Notes: a model not told the origin generated them from the sequence alone. A DNA stretch of 64,000 nt from Zychaea mexicana (GCF_025766255.1 NW_026516759.1:62001-126000); one strand, 5' to 3'; numbered from the stretch's first letter, positions 1 to 11,423 are shown. Program-made: numbers and translations.

Positions 1-383
1 AGAGATCTTTAGCGAGTCACCCACACCACCGCCATCCACTACTGCCTCCACTACCAACAACAACAACAACAACAACCCTCCATGATTGTGAATAAAAAAG
101 AAAGAGGAAGGGGGTTGCAGGTACAGCAACAGCCTTCCGTACCATTTTAAAAAGGGCAAATTGTTTGGCATACAGGATTTCCACCAATGTTTGGCGCCAT
201 TTGGCCGATGGGGGGATTTAATACTTGGCGTGTGACATTTTGGCATGAACAGAATTTCAGTTTGGCGGCGCATGAATTATTGATTTGGCAGTTGGTTTAT
301 CATACAAGCAGGAAATTCATGGGAGCGCAGCATATTTAATTTCAAACAGCTTGCCCCATGAGATCGGCGCACGCCATAATCTA
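1..383. other. Window edge, no gene resolved
   Basis: AT-rich sequence upstream of the first gene, with a short CAA microsatellite near 55-75. A short open stretch runs into the proposed start at 384, but nothing in it is recognisable. It may hold the promoter and 5' UTR of the Gln/Pro-rich gene. Confidence 0.4.
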
Positions 384-2193
384 ATGGACAAGTATGATAA
401 CTTTACATTGGATGCAATTGTGCAGGAGATGCGAAAGGTAGTATTGATCTCTTTTGGTTGAGGGAATGACAGCAATAGATAACGAAATAGTTGGATAAGG
501 GAAATATTCGCTGACTTGTGTGTATGATATAATGTATATGCGGGAAATGCACCTATAGAATGATATTCGATTATCGTTAATAGCACCAAACAAGGGATTG
601 AAGGAGTTTGAGCGCATGGTGACTGAAGTATGTGCACTTGTTTATTGGTGTTTTTGGGATAAGAAAGAGGAGTGCGGGCCTATGCTGTTCCATACTAGTG
701 CTCTAACCTTATGGCTTTGAATGGTGGGGAAATTTAAAAAGGTCAATGACAGCAAAGCAGAGCTGCATACAGTAACAGAACCAATCTCGCCTGATTACAT
801 TGTCCAACTTGCTGGATTCAAGTTGCCTGTGCCAGCACCAGCGCCCGTTATGGATGATAAGAAACAAGTAGCTTCAAAGCGAGTAGCAGATTCAAGTGCT
901 GCTGCTGCAACGTCGCCACAATCGGTATCGTCTACGGATTCAAACATAAAACGGAAACGAGACAATGTTCCTGGGCAAATCAATCTTCCGAAGGCTACAG
1001 TGGATCCTGCTAAATTTGCCCAAGTGCACCAAAAGCATTTGAACGCTGTTAATGCAGCACCTACAACACAGCAGCAACAGCCACAAATTAAACGGGAGCC
1101 GAATGCGCCACCAAAGCAGCAGCAGCCTAATATCTCGATGGAGCAACAGCACATGTCTGCTACGATGGCACAGCAAAATATGATGGCAAGACCGCCGCAG
1201 AAAGCAGAGAGCGTATCTTCGTCTCCATCTGTCAAGGCCACGCCACCACAGCAGCCTCTGCAACAGCCAACACCACAACCACCACAACAGCCGACCCCTC
1301 TTCCTCCTCAACCTACCATGCCCCCTCAACAGCAAGCTTCACAGTCTCAAAGACAAATGGCACCTCAACAACGACCGCCACCACTGCCGCAACAGCAGCA
1401 GTTACCACAGCAGTTCCAAAATACACCACCGCAGCAACAGCTCACTCCCCAACAGCAGCCACAGCAGCCACAAGCAGGTATGCCTCAGCAACTGTGTGAT
1501 GATAGAGCTTTAATAAAGATAATAAGGGACAAGATTAAGTATCTTTGAGAGATTATTTTTAATTCCAACAAAAGATAAAGCTCTTTTATATTCTAGCTAT
1601 CAAGACGGCGATATCAATTCATCCGACTAATGGATAAACTATGTGATAGAGGATGGATCAAGGGCGTATCAGAACTTCTCCTGAAGAGCGTTATGTTAAT
1701 CGGGCACATCTTTGAAACCGGCGTTAGCTGATGTAATGGCCGAGGTACCTGTTGATAGGTTTATTGTCCTGCTCACGTAAGGTGAATCATCCGAGTAAGA
1801 GGTTTTATTCAATAGTGTTTAGCCGGAGTGTCGTAGTGTTCATACGTGTGTGCTATAATGTTTAACCGAATATCTTATTGTTGATATCTTAAGCAGTGTA
1901 TTAATGTGGCTCACCACAAACTGCAACAGCCACAACAGGTGCAACAGCCACAAGCGCTGGATAGTGCTAATCAACGATTGTTCAGTTCAGCAAACATGAA
2001 CGGCAGTGGTGCACCCATGAGTGGTGCCCAAACTATCGCTACTTCATCGCCTATGGCAATCAATGCACCTGGTGGCATACCAACGAGTATGCAGGGTAGA
2101 CCACCGGATGCAAGTCAAGCAATGACCACGGCGCAACAGTTGCAAGGAGCTTTAGCACAACAAGAACAGGTGGTTTCTAGTAGCTCACATTGA
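384..2193 (+). CDS. Gln/Pro-rich putative transcriptional regulator, interior interrupted
   Basis: Not recognised. The best model has exon 384-437 (starts MDKYDNFTLDAIVQEMRK), exon 595-627 (GLKEFERMVTE) and a long exon from 742 (VNDSKAEL...). The first roughly 65 residues look folded and helical (PISPDYIVQLAGFKLP). The rest is dominated by Gln, Pro and Ser runs typical of coactivator or Mediator-tail activation regions; that function is only inference. The Q-rich frame stops making sense near 1490 and resumes at about 1906, ending at a stop at 2191-2193. A donor-like GTATGC sits at 1478, but no acceptor in the right phase was found. The gap is therefore either a long intron that was misread or an insertion that breaks the gene. 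It is convergent with NC2-beta, whose stop lies 83 bp away. Confidence 0.45.
1478..1905. other. Segment interrupting the Gln-rich ORF
   Basis: About 430 bases with stops in all frames separate two Q-rich coding stretches. It opens with a possible donor (GTATGC). The edges carry similar short words (CAACTG near 1490, CAAACTG near 1917). No clear inverted termini were seen. It could be an unusually long intron for this genome, or a decayed insertion. Confidence 0.35.
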
Positions 2194-2275
2194 CAATAAA
2201 AAAGTTGATGATTCTAAAAAAGTATTATCAGAATTTAATGAAAAAATAAATATATAGTAACCATCTGTTCACCCA

Positions 2276-2990
2276 TTAATGGTGTGCTTCAAACTTTAAA
2301 CGTGATTGCTCAAACAACAGTTCCTGCTGTCTCAGAAGCTCCTCTTCCGATATCCCCGTCTTTTCCAATCGCGAACTTCGTTTATCGCGATCCTAACAAA
2401 CAATGCCACTTGTAAGCCTTTGCTTATTATACTACTAACAGTGTGAGGGTTAGGCGCCTCTCCGATGATACCTTTTGTTGCTGTCGATGCTCCTTGTACA
2501 CCTCTTCCACATCCTCCACATAGTCTTCGAATCCAAGCTCTTTCAACGCCGAAATAACATGCTCTCCTGCTATCGTCTTTTTCGTCTCTCGATCGGCTAT
2601 TTCGTTCGATTCTGATGCTATCAAATGAATGAACTCTTTTGTATAGCATAATCAGTCATCAAAGTATCATGTTTGCTCCTCTTTATTTAAGCATGATTTA
2701 CCAACACAAGAGTCAATGAGCAAATCTCGGGCTTCTTTGGAACAAACAATATCGCTCGGCATCATTTCGTTAATGAGCTTCATTACTGTCGCTAATAAAC
2801 GAGTATATATGTATACACACAGACGTATGCGTGACAGTTTAGACTACATATTTCTTTTCTTTTTCTTTTTGAAAGCTGTTCGTTGTTGGACTCTTGTGAA
2901 AAAAAAAGGTACAAAAGGAATAGATCAACCTTTAGGTAGTGATAGCTCGTCATCACCCGTAGGACCAGAACGTTCATTGTCACTACTCAT
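2276..2990 (-). CDS. NC2-beta (Dr1), TBP-binding negative cofactor 2 subunit
   Basis: Four exons on the minus strand: 2990-2930, 2791-2702, 2635-2472 and 2392-2276, giving 143 residues, all with GT-AG introns in consistent phase. The protein starts MSSDNERSGPTGDDELSLPK and then forms a histone fold: LINEMMPSDIVCSKEARDLL, then EFIHLIASESNEIADRETKK, then the third helix HVISALKELGF. The C-terminus has EEELLRQQELLFEQSR, the conserved Dr1 tail after the histone fold. NC2-beta heterodimerises with NC2-alpha (DRAP1), clamps TBP on promoter DNA and blocks TFIIA and TFIIB entry in the nucleus. Length and motif order match the family. Its 5' end faces LSM12 across an 800 bp divergent intergenic region. 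Confidence 0.93.
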
Positions 2991-3499
2991 TTTGTGTCTT
3001 TCTTTTTGGGAGAGTGAAGAAAAAGCAAAGAAAGAGAGTAGTAGCCTCATATGCAGCTTTTGTTCCCGCATGATCTACGTTTGGTTTTCCGCCCACCCCG
3101 TTGTCCTTTGTGCGAGGAACCCCCTGAGTGTTGCATGAGTTGCTCGTAATAACCAGAGCTCAAGTGTTCTGTGTGTGTACTTCATCATATCTTTTCTGTT
3201 ATAGTAAGCAACTACCCTACTACCATGAGCTGATCTGTTTCAAGCTACTTTCTTTATACAAAAAAGAGACCATCTTGGCCATGATACATATGATACAGAT
3301 TTCGACAATAGTAGTGGTGGTACAACATAGCATCATTATGGTAAGGAAGGCAGTGCTATGGATATCGAGTGCTCTTTGCTAAACATGCTTTGTTCTGTTC
3401 TGAGAGTCACTCGCACAAACAAAGCAAGGCTTCATCATTTTTTCAATCAAAGCTACTTTGCTAGTTCCAAGATGGCTACTGTTAATGAAGGAAGAGTAC

Positions 3500-3619
3500 A
3501 GGGAGTTAGCACACGTCAATTTTTGTTATGTTATTCGGCCGGGGCTGGTTCGCAAGTAGCCAGAAGGGCGAGAGAGCATAGACTCCGGTCTAATAAGAGG
3601 TTGGGCAACCTTTTTTTTT
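3500..3619 (+). ncRNA. Candidate structured Pol III transcript (3' part)
   Basis: Three consecutive small hairpins end in a 9-T run (3611-3619). Stems are GGCT/AGCC (3543-3561), AGAC-TCCG-GTCT with a UNCG-class tetraloop (3580-3591), and GGTT-GGGC-AACC (3599-3610) directly before the T-run. This looks like an RNA polymerase III terminator on a structured RNA. It lies between divergent NC2-beta and LSM12. No family (U6, 5S, SRP, RNase P, tRNA) could be matched by eye, and the 5' end is unknown. Confidence 0.25.
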
Positions 3620-3804
3620 AATATTCAGAATACCAGACTTGTGTGTGTGCGTGTAGCGCTTTGTCCCGCAACACCCCCCCCCAACCCTCTAGCATAAGCT
3701 TAAACAGGTACACACTATTTTCTTATTCTCTACTTGATCACAACACACCATCCGTGAAAAAAAACACCAATTGCTTAAAGTATATTTGTTCTGGCGCCCC
3801 CTAG

Positions 3805-4777
3805 ATGGAAGGTACTGCGCGTCGAAAGTCATCGACGGGTACGCCAGCACCAAAGAAAAATACAGATTGGCTCGTTGGTCGACGAATCAAGATCAAGACA
3901 GCATCCAATGAAGAGATCCAAGGACGCATCTATACCTACGATCGCATGACAAACAGCATTGCGCTTGATATCCTTTTTCTTCGTTTCTTCTTCTTCTTCT
4001 TATTGTCTTTCTGTATATAGAATAGATATCTACTGCGTGTGTGCGCATATACAATGGGAAACGGAAAAGAGGAACGAGATTAGAGACAGACTGTATTACA
4101 CACAACGTATACCCTTAACTCTGGCTCACCTAATACAGTGCTCGCCCGATAATACACAACATCAAAGCCGGAAAGGTCTTCCGTTCCGTATCATTAAAAT
4201 CTCGCATATCAAAGAAGTCTTGGCGAACGACGAAGGCAACAGCAGTGGAGGCGGCGATGGAGGGAACTACTTACCTATCAGTTATGTACATGTGGAACGG
4301 TTGGATGCACGCGAATCGAGCGGTGTCAAGCATATGCGACAACGGGTTGCAAAGATGGGTGTTGGCGTGACAAAGGAGGCACAAGACATTTTTGATGCAT
4401 TAAGCAAAACGTAAGACATTTCGGCGGGGCAGGGAAAGAAGAGAGCCTTACAAAAAAAGAAAAAAGAGCAGATAGAGAAACTGACATGGATTGCATTGGG
4501 GGCCATGTTAGATTGCCATGCCGTTGGTCGAACGATATCATTGTGGTCCTGGATGAAGTCCTGATTCAGCCTCCGTATGGTATCGAAAATTGTAAAGCAA
4601 ATGCGTCTTCTGCAGCATCTTTGGCTCGTGTAAAGAAAGTGGTAGGGCTGAACTCATCATTTCTGCTGACAGAACGACTCTTGCCAAACAAATTGAATTT
4701 TACTCATACATTTTTTAAACTGTTCATAGTTGGAAGGTGAAAGGAGAAGGCTGGAGCGATCATCATCAAAGAAGTAA
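3805..4777 (+). CDS. LSM12: LSM12 homologue (Lsm domain plus anticodon-binding-like AD domain)
   Basis: Four exons: 3805-3967, 4137-4410, 4512-4638 and 4730-4777, giving 203 residues. The N-terminal Lsm-like fold (about residues 15-80) has WLVGRRIKIKTASNEEIQGR, then YDRMTNSIALECSPDN. The C-terminal AD domain contains ALSKTLPCRWSNDIIVVLDE, then VLIQPPYGIENCKA, the most conserved part of LSM12. The protein ends in a basic ERRRLERSSSKK tail. LSM12 proteins associate with RNA and with ataxin-2-type complexes and act mainly in the cytoplasm. The first intron is AT-AC with U12 signals (see the 3968-4136 entry). The donor of the last intron is uncertain: 4639 (GTGGTA, better protein alignment) or 4630 (GTAAAG); both keep the frame. 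Confidence 0.9.
3968..4136 (+). other. U12-type AT-AC intron in LSM12
   Basis: No GT donor restores the reading frame here. The exon ends at 3967 and the intron begins ATATCCTTTT, a near-perfect U12 AT-AC 5' splice site. At 4112-4121 is CCCTTAACTC, matching the U12 branch-site consensus TTCCTTAAC. The intron ends TAATAC at 4136, about 18 bases after the branch A. Splicing there joins ...SIAL to ECSPDN, matching the Lsm fold of LSM12 in frame. Confidence 0.85.
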
Positions 4778-4913
4778 AATAAAAATTTCCTTTTTAAGCA
4801 ACTCATCCCAACAAGCCACGGTGCAACTTCCGCTTCCCCCTCCTTTCTGTCTCTCTCTCTTTTTTTTTTTTACCTCGTCTTTCATATATACATATATATA
4901 CCTCTAAAGTTAA

Positions 4914-6148
4914 ATGCTGGAAAAGTGGGACGATTCCTTTGCTAAAACACAACTCGAAAAATACGGTTGGAAAAAGTAAAAAAAAAAAAAAAAGATTTGG
5001 CTTAACTTTATACATGAAAGTTTATTGATCTTTTTTTATTCATGAACCTCAGTGGCGAAGGTTTAGGCAAAGATAAGCATGGTAACGCCAAACACATTGC
5101 TGTCAAAGTAAAGAATGATACCAAAGGTGTTGGCAAGAACCAAGAACAGTGGGACTTTGCTTGGTGGGATCACTTGTATAACAAAAGTGCCAGCTCAGTG
5201 AGCGTTGAAAAAGACCCAGAGGGCAGTGAGGTGAGAGAGTGCTTATAATAATAAAACAATTGCCATTTCGAATGATTTATTAGTTACTTAAACTACTTTA
5301 CAATGTCAATTATTTCTAGATCCGAATCGCAACCAAGAAAAAGAGTGAAAATCGCAAATCGGAAACTGGTATTCTGAGTACGTATCGTCCTACTGCTAAT
5401 TCTCGAGGCACCAAGGAATCGTCCGCACCATCTTCTCCTGCATCGTCCATGTCTGCCGTTGCCGATCAGGCCAACCTGATGGATTCGGTGAAACAGGTGC
5501 ATTCTAGCATGGCACAAACAATTGCTCGATCGTCATTGTACAGTGGATTTGTCAAGAGTGCGGCTACGCTTGTCCCGTAAGTACTATAAAGTGGGGAGTT
5601 GCAAGAAACATAAACTGTGATGGAAAAATGTTGGATTTCTTATATAAACTTACCCCACCCCTTTTTCTTACTATAATAGTTCGGATGAAACGGCAACGCC
5701 TAAATCCAGCTCGACATCTTCCAGCAATACAAGCAGCGATAACGATGACGACGACGACGATGACGATGGAAAAGATTATTCAATGAAAATGACAGACGCC
5801 GAATTGTTTGCAGCATGTGAAGGACGTACAGCACGAAAGGGTGGTCTGGGTCTGGTAGAACAAAAGGGCAAATATGCTCGTGTCATGCAGGATTATCTTG
5901 CTCATGACAAGAGCAAAGACGACGTCAAGGACGACAGCAAGAAGCGGAAACGGGATAATGATACAAAGGTCGAGATGAAGAAGAAGACGAAGGGTGAGGA
6001 CGGTGAGGAAAAAGAAAAGAAGAAAAAGAAGAAGAGCAAAGACGACGGAGAAGACAAGAAAAAGGACAAGAAGAAAAAGAAAAAGAGCAAAGAGAGCAAC
6101 GAGAAGAAGGACAAGAAGAAGAAAAAGAAAGAAAAGAAGAGCGATTAG
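4914..6148 (+). CDS. GPATCH4-like G-patch nucleolar protein
   Basis: Exons 4914-4975, 5053-5230, 5320-5576 and 5680-6148 give 321 residues. The G-patch spans about residues 10-55 (YGWKNGEGLGKDKHGNAKHI, then VKNDTKGVG) and is followed by WDFAWWDHLYNKSASSV, the GPATCH4 signature after the G-patch. A second conserved block, MTDAELFAACEGRTARKG, lies mid-protein, where GPATCH4 has the same element. An Asp run (DDDDDDDDG) separates the two. The last 70 residues are Lys/Asp/Glu repeats, a nucleolar-type low-complexity tail. G-patch proteins activate DEAH helicases, and GPATCH4 relatives work in the nucleolus in ribosome and rRNA processing. All introns are GT-AG and keep phase. The antisense of the Lys-rich tail gives long spurious Ser/Leu/Phe ORFs. 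Confidence 0.9.
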
Positions 6149-7128
6149 AAAGATATCCCACCCCCACTCATCCACCACTCCAACCATAACATACATTCAT
6201 CATCCATCCCCACCCTCCACATCATTGAATTTACACTTTGATTTTTTGCATTTCCCTATAGTTTTTTATTTAATACATGTACACTGTTCAACTTGTTATT
6301 GTATCTGTGTGCTGTTGAACTTGTGTGGTCAGGCAAGAGCCCCGTCATATCTAAACCGGCGGAGACCATGTCAATAAGCAACCGTCGTAATAGTAATTTA
6401 AAGAACAAGTTGCTGCTTTGCTGAATGTCTGATGGGCGAGTTACACAAACCCTTTGCCACACTATCCTGACCCGTATATATACTGCCATTGAAAAAATTT
6501 GTTGCCATGACAACCAGTTGTTGTCAAAGGGGGTTCCTTCCCAACTTGAAAGCATACGAGGAGCGACTTGCTGCTGCTACTGCTGCTCTCTCACACAGAA
6601 GTCTGAACAGAGGTATTTGATTTATCATTTTCATTATTTCAAGTAGAAAGTGTTGGGCAGGATGTCCCCAAAGGAGTCCAGCGAATGCCATTTCAACCGA
6701 GGAAAAAAAAAGAAACTCTTCTTTTTTTCTCGAATGACAAAAACGCTTGGGATCAGCAATGGAGGTATAGGTAATCTTGTTTCTGTATGACTCAAGCTCT
6801 GTCAATGGACAGCCCATAAAGAAGCTGTGTGGAAAGATGAAGAATAAAAACCATAAAGCTCTTTTCTTCCTTTTTCCTGACAGAGGATCTAAGGCAGAAA
6901 CGGTTTAAAGAAAAAACACAAAACGCGAGAAATAACTTCTTTTATAGAGACACAAAAAAAAATTTTTTTTTTTTTTTTGGACGGAGATTACGAGAGAGAG
7001 AGAGATGGGGTATTATTGATGAGCCCTCCCCTCACGCCACACAAATTCCATTGGAAAGCACTGCCATAATAACTACCCAGGCAACATGCATAGCCACTAA
7101 AAGCAGGCTATGAGAAACGCTCTCACTA
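6149..7128. other. Convergent intergenic region
   Basis: Lies between the 3' ends of the GPATCH4-like gene and the IKS1-like kinase. It has an RFX-like X-box, a TATATATA stretch near 6475, long T runs near 6960-6980 and a GA microsatellite near 6990. No supported coding region was seen on either strand. Confidence 0.5.
6501..6514. promoter_or_regulatory. X-box-like palindrome (RFX site)
   Basis: GTTGCCATGACAAC fits the RFX-family consensus GTNRCC-N2-RGYAAC exactly. It is about 25 bases downstream of a TATATATA stretch. It sits between two convergent genes, so any transcript it controls is unknown. Confidence 0.4.
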
Positions 7129-10100
7129 TTATAATGAAAAGGGAGTTAGAAACTTGAACATAAAAGAAGATGATATGCTCACTTGCCTATAAAAATCCAT
7201 CATGGCAAGAATGATGACGGGGTAAAGAATGGCGGGCGAAGGAGCGTATGGATAGCATGGATAAGTGCAAGTAGCAATCTAACACATGCTCGTGTTAGCA
7301 CATATCACTAGGTCCATTTTGGTGAGTAAATTGATATATACCTTTAGGAAAGCAGTGATGCTCTTGACTGTACGTACACCCATATCGCTTCTGAGCCCCT
7401 CTGCTTCTGTAGCAGGCGCAGAAGGACCTGTCAAACTGCCACTGCCAATAAGAAACTCATTGTCGCTATCATCCTCACAATCCGTATCCTTCTTTCTCCT
7501 TTTACTGGTAGCAGACCCTTGACTGCTCTCTCGCTTGACGTTGCGGCTTGGTCCAGCATTATCTTGTTCAATTTCTTCCATCAAAGAATCCATCAGTCCA
7601 TCCGTTCCTTCACCCGACCCTTGTTGGTGATGATACTGTGATCCATCATCATTCATCTTGATCTCTTCGTCAGCTGGAATGGCTTGAATTTTGCTTCCAA
7701 TATCCAGCACCGAAGGCTCGTTCTTGATCATATTGGGCGAGAAGAATCCGTCTTGCGTTCGCCAAGAAGAGCGTCTGGCTCTTTTCATTTTGGAAGATGT
7801 TGGCGAGGTGCCCTTACCATTACATCCTTGTGTTGTTGTTGTTGTTGTTGTTGTTGTATCCGTAGTAGCGGCACCAGTAGTTGTTGTAGCACTTGATCCA
7901 AACATGGTTGATTCATCCACATACAATGGCTGCGGCATTTGTCGAAGTTTGGAGAGTATCTCTTCACATGAAGGTCGTTTGTCTGGATCTGTCGATAATA
8001 GCATGCGAATCAAAAGTTTAAGTTCGGGAGGGATGTGCTCGGGTACGTCTTGATGTCGCATCGCTTCAGAAAGTGTAGGATCGGATAGGTTCTGTTGATT
8101 CTTGTAGATATCGAACCTGTTTTTGGGAAATTCCACTCTGTAATACAACACATCCAAGATTCAGTATGAATGACACTTTTTGCCTCCTATCAGAAAGATA
8201 TATATATTACTACTTACTCTCGGATCGACAGAATCTCTTCCTGCAACAGATCAATGTCATCCACATTGGTATAGGGCAGTCGGGTGTAGCATAGATAGTA
8301 CAAGACCATCCCTAGTGACCACATATCTGCTTTGGGGGAGAACTCTTTCATATGGCGTCCACGTGGATCCATGCGAACATGTTCTGGAGCCATAAACTCA
8401 AGTGTGCCTGTTGCGCCTGTTCGATCATTATCTGGAACGCCTTCCAGATCCTCACACTCACCGAAATCAGAGATGAGCACGCGTGGACTGAAAAGCAAAC
8501 AATACACAATGATGAGTATCTTTCCTCCCCCGTGTATCCATGATTAACGTAACACATATCAGCAAGTGATAAAATAAAAGGGCTCACATGCCACGAAAAT
8601 CAAAAGCACCGCGCCATTCGTTCGGTTGATCGTGAGCGCGCTTCCGCTCATCCCACTTTAGCAGCAAGTTTGGAGGCTTCAGATCACGATGGACAATATT
8701 TTGTTGATGCAAATGCGCTAACCCTTCAACGATATCCAGAAACAGCGACCAGATTTCTGGCATGCTCAGCAGCCTTTTCTGGGTATGCGTGGATGGTGCA
8801 CTTTCTTGTGTCGTCTGCTGGTGTTCCTGCAGCTGGCGTTTGATACGTTCTCGTTTTCTCTGCTTTGCTGATTTAGGTGCTTCTGGCTTTGACGACGACG
8901 ACGGCTTTTCTGTGGTTGAGGGCAATATTTCTGGTTCCATATACTCTTCCAAATTGCCACCGTTGGCGCATTCCTATAGCATCCGATAAGGAAAAATCAT
9001 CCCTCTGTACAATTCACTCAAATGTTCTTTCCTTTCTCCAGTTGCTTTAAATAAATCCTTTATAGCCGAATCAGTTCCTTACCATGAGGATAAATAAGCA
9101 CGGTATTTCAGGTCCTTTAGAGCAACTACGTTAGTACTATAACCAAAAGCAAAGATATATACAAATGCTTTACCAAATGGTGTCAATCGATTGTATTCGA
9201 GCCACGCGTGCTTGTAGCTTATGATGTTTGGATGGCGAAGGCGTTCCAGCAGATGCACCTCCCTCAACATCTTAACCAGCCAAGGGTGATTGTTGCCAAC
9301 AGCAACCTTTTTGACGGCGTATTTCCCCAACTTGACTCCATCAAGCTCATGCTAATCACAATAATTATATGAGTGTTAGTCCGTGACCACTTCCCCTCTC
9401 TTTTTCCAAAAGAAGCTCATATTACCTCACACAGGTATACACTGCCTCGGAATCCACGACCGAGCTTTTTCCTCTCAACAAAGAATTTTTCATAATATCC
9501 CTCGTTGAATGCATTAGCATTTAGACGGATATTACTCACAAGTGGTGGCGTCGTGCTTGTTTGACCATGGGTTGTACGAGGTGATCTGGGAAAAATCCAT
9601 ATATTTGATAGATTAGACAACGTGGAACCTTGAATAGATGCTTGACACATTCATCAAGATATTAAAAAAGCCTTACTGCACAGGAGTAGTTGATGCAAGT
9701 AATCGAAAGTAATTTCGATCCATAAAATCCGGCTCATTATTCTGATAGGATCCCTTAAAATATCGTTAGGGTTCTAATAAACAACACTCCAAGAAAAATG
9801 AAGCTTACTTACCTCTTCAGAATTGGTGTTTTGTCGCGGGAACGGTCGATGACAAAGTGGACATTCGCCCGAAGAAGGAGTCAGCTATTACATCATGTCA
9901 TTGTTAAAAAAGGAGAGTAGAAATGCGCCTGAATGAAAAAAAAAGCGTGTTACCAGCATAGAAGAAGAGGATGATGTATCTTGCGTTTCACTTGGTACTT
10001 GTTGACGGACAGTCACCATCCGGCTTTCTCGATTATAGAGCACCATTTGACCGCTTACATCGTTCTTACTAAACAATTCCCCATTAAAGTTATTCCTTTC

Positions 10101-10643
10101 TCCTTCTTCTCAAAAAGAAACGGTTGTATCTCTTTCATATATTTTTGTTTTGAGTGCTATTGCCCTCGCACACAGACCCACACACTTTTTTTAATATATA
10201 ATTTTCCATGTGAACACATACGAGATTACTGTCCATTCGCGATATGGAACAATCTCAAACGAGGAACGAGAAGGTGATAATGGAGCAATGGCCATAATGT
10301 CGGACGGATTGTACTCTGGTGATGGGGCTGATAAAATAGAAGATGACAATGCCGTTACCAAGGCTGGGTCAGGTTGTTGTTGTTGATAACTTGTAGAGCG
10401 AGAGCGTTGTCGTCCCATGGCTACTGACGATGGCGCGTCTACTGCTAGTGGTATGGGTGGTGTTGTTGCAGCTCCAGTCAATGGGTGAGTGAGGAATCTA
10501 TGGCGAGGACTGGTAGGTGAAGGTTCATAATCGCTTGGCAAGTAAGGTAGCGGGAGTGGTACTCGAGTAGTATGCTCAGGACGATTCAGCTGCACTTCGG
10601 CCTCGCTGGACCTCCGAGCATTGCGATGATCGTTTTCTTGCAT
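7129..10643 (-). CDS. IKS1-like serine/threonine protein kinase
   Basis: Multi-exon minus-strand gene. The start is the ATG at 10643 (MQENDHRNARRSSE); the codon six bases upstream is GTG. The N-terminus is Pro/Ser-rich, then IVPYREWTVIS, a KNDVSGQMVLYNRESR block and a CPLCHRPFPRQ zinc-like knuckle, as in fungal Iks1. The kinase domain follows: Gly loop LGRGFRGSVYLCE, Lys in YAVKKVAVG, alpha-C Glu in MLREVHLLERL, HRDLKPPNLLL, DFGECEDLEG, GTLEFMAPE, and ADMWSLGMVLYYL. An approximately 60-residue Ser/Lys-rich insert lies between NGGNLEEY and the catalytic loop. After an acidic linker, splicing 7341-7279 (donor GTATAT) adds a hydrophobic segment (YPYAPSPAILYPVIILAMMD) ending at 7129, probably a C-terminal membrane anchor. 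All catalytic residues are present. Role by family: poorly characterised fungal kinase; substrates unknown. Confidence 0.85.
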
Positions 10644-11423
10644 AGGCACTGTTTCTTTTTATTAAAAAACGGGAAAAGTATATATATAAAAACGTGTGAG
10701 TGTCAAAAAGGCTGTGTTGGTGGGAATTTTAAACTGCATGAATTTTTATCTTTTAGTTGGAGCGGCATTTTTCTCTCACACCACTTTATCGCAATGGGAA
10801 TACCACTACCACTAGAAACGCAACTATATACAGCATCCCACTCTCTATTGTTCTTTCATGCTACATCCCGTGAGAATTCTCTGTACTACTCTATGCAAAT
10901 GACTTTTATAAGATTAAGTCCTTTAGTAGTATCGGCATTGTCAAAGTCAATAATTTTACTCATCGTCAGCTCAAGAATGTAAGACGATCGCTGCCACCAT
11001 AATTGTTCAGCGTTTGGCAGTGTTGCTTTTAAAGTGACGGACCTATTGTTTGTATTGAGTGCATTGACAATTGCAGAAGGTACCTCGTTCTTTATTAATA
11101 GAGTTGCACGTGTGTCACGTTGCTTAACAACACCTGTCAGTTATGATAGTACTACTCCTCCAAAGCAATCCATTGCCAATAGCCAAAGGAATCTGCTCAG
11201 TAATTCAATACTGGCCGCCTATTCATCACTCTTGAATACTGACATCCATTTCAATTGTAGTAAGTCTTACTAGACTGGAATGGCTTGTAGCTAACAAAGA
11301 AGCAACGGGCGATCACTTCATACCAAATCAAATCAATACTATCGAGTCAGCGTAACCATAGCAACATCAATCTTGAATCTGGTTGCTGTGGCAATAAATG
11401 GATCTGCAAAGAAACAACCACCA
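10644..11423. other. IKS1 upstream region and left flank of the giant element
   Basis: No convincing ORF. It contains an X-box at 11352-11365. The right part (about 11270-11423) would be continuous with 46852 onward before insertion, so it is the displaced distal promoter of the COX7-like gene. Confidence 0.5.
11352..11365. promoter_or_regulatory. X-box-like site upstream of insertion
   Basis: GTAACCATAGCAAC fits the RFX consensus GTNRCC-N2-RGYAAC. A weaker related word (GGTTGCTGTGGCAAT) lies near 11380. Both are on the left side of the giant insertion, about 35.6 kb from the COX7-like gene they may originally have served. Confidence 0.4.

Noticed and set aside
317..637. Minus-strand ORFs of 106 and 78 residues
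   Set aside because: Antisense to the proposed first exons; composition random, no motif.
2716..3138. Plus-strand 140-residue ORF
   Set aside because: Antisense of NC2-beta exons 1 and 2 and intron 1, which are well supported by family match.
3541..3619. tRNA candidate because of GGTTCGCAA
   Set aside because: No matching A box, no cloverleaf; the distance from the B-box-like word to the T run is too long for a tRNA 3' end.
5780..6196. Long minus-strand Leu/Phe/Ser ORFs and plus Arg-rich ORF
   Set aside because: Shadow frames of the Lys-rich repeat tail of the GPATCH4-like gene.
11034..11273. 79-residue plus ORF upstream of the giant element
   Set aside because: No motif, start not supported, lies in the shared upstream region of IKS1 and COX7-like genes.
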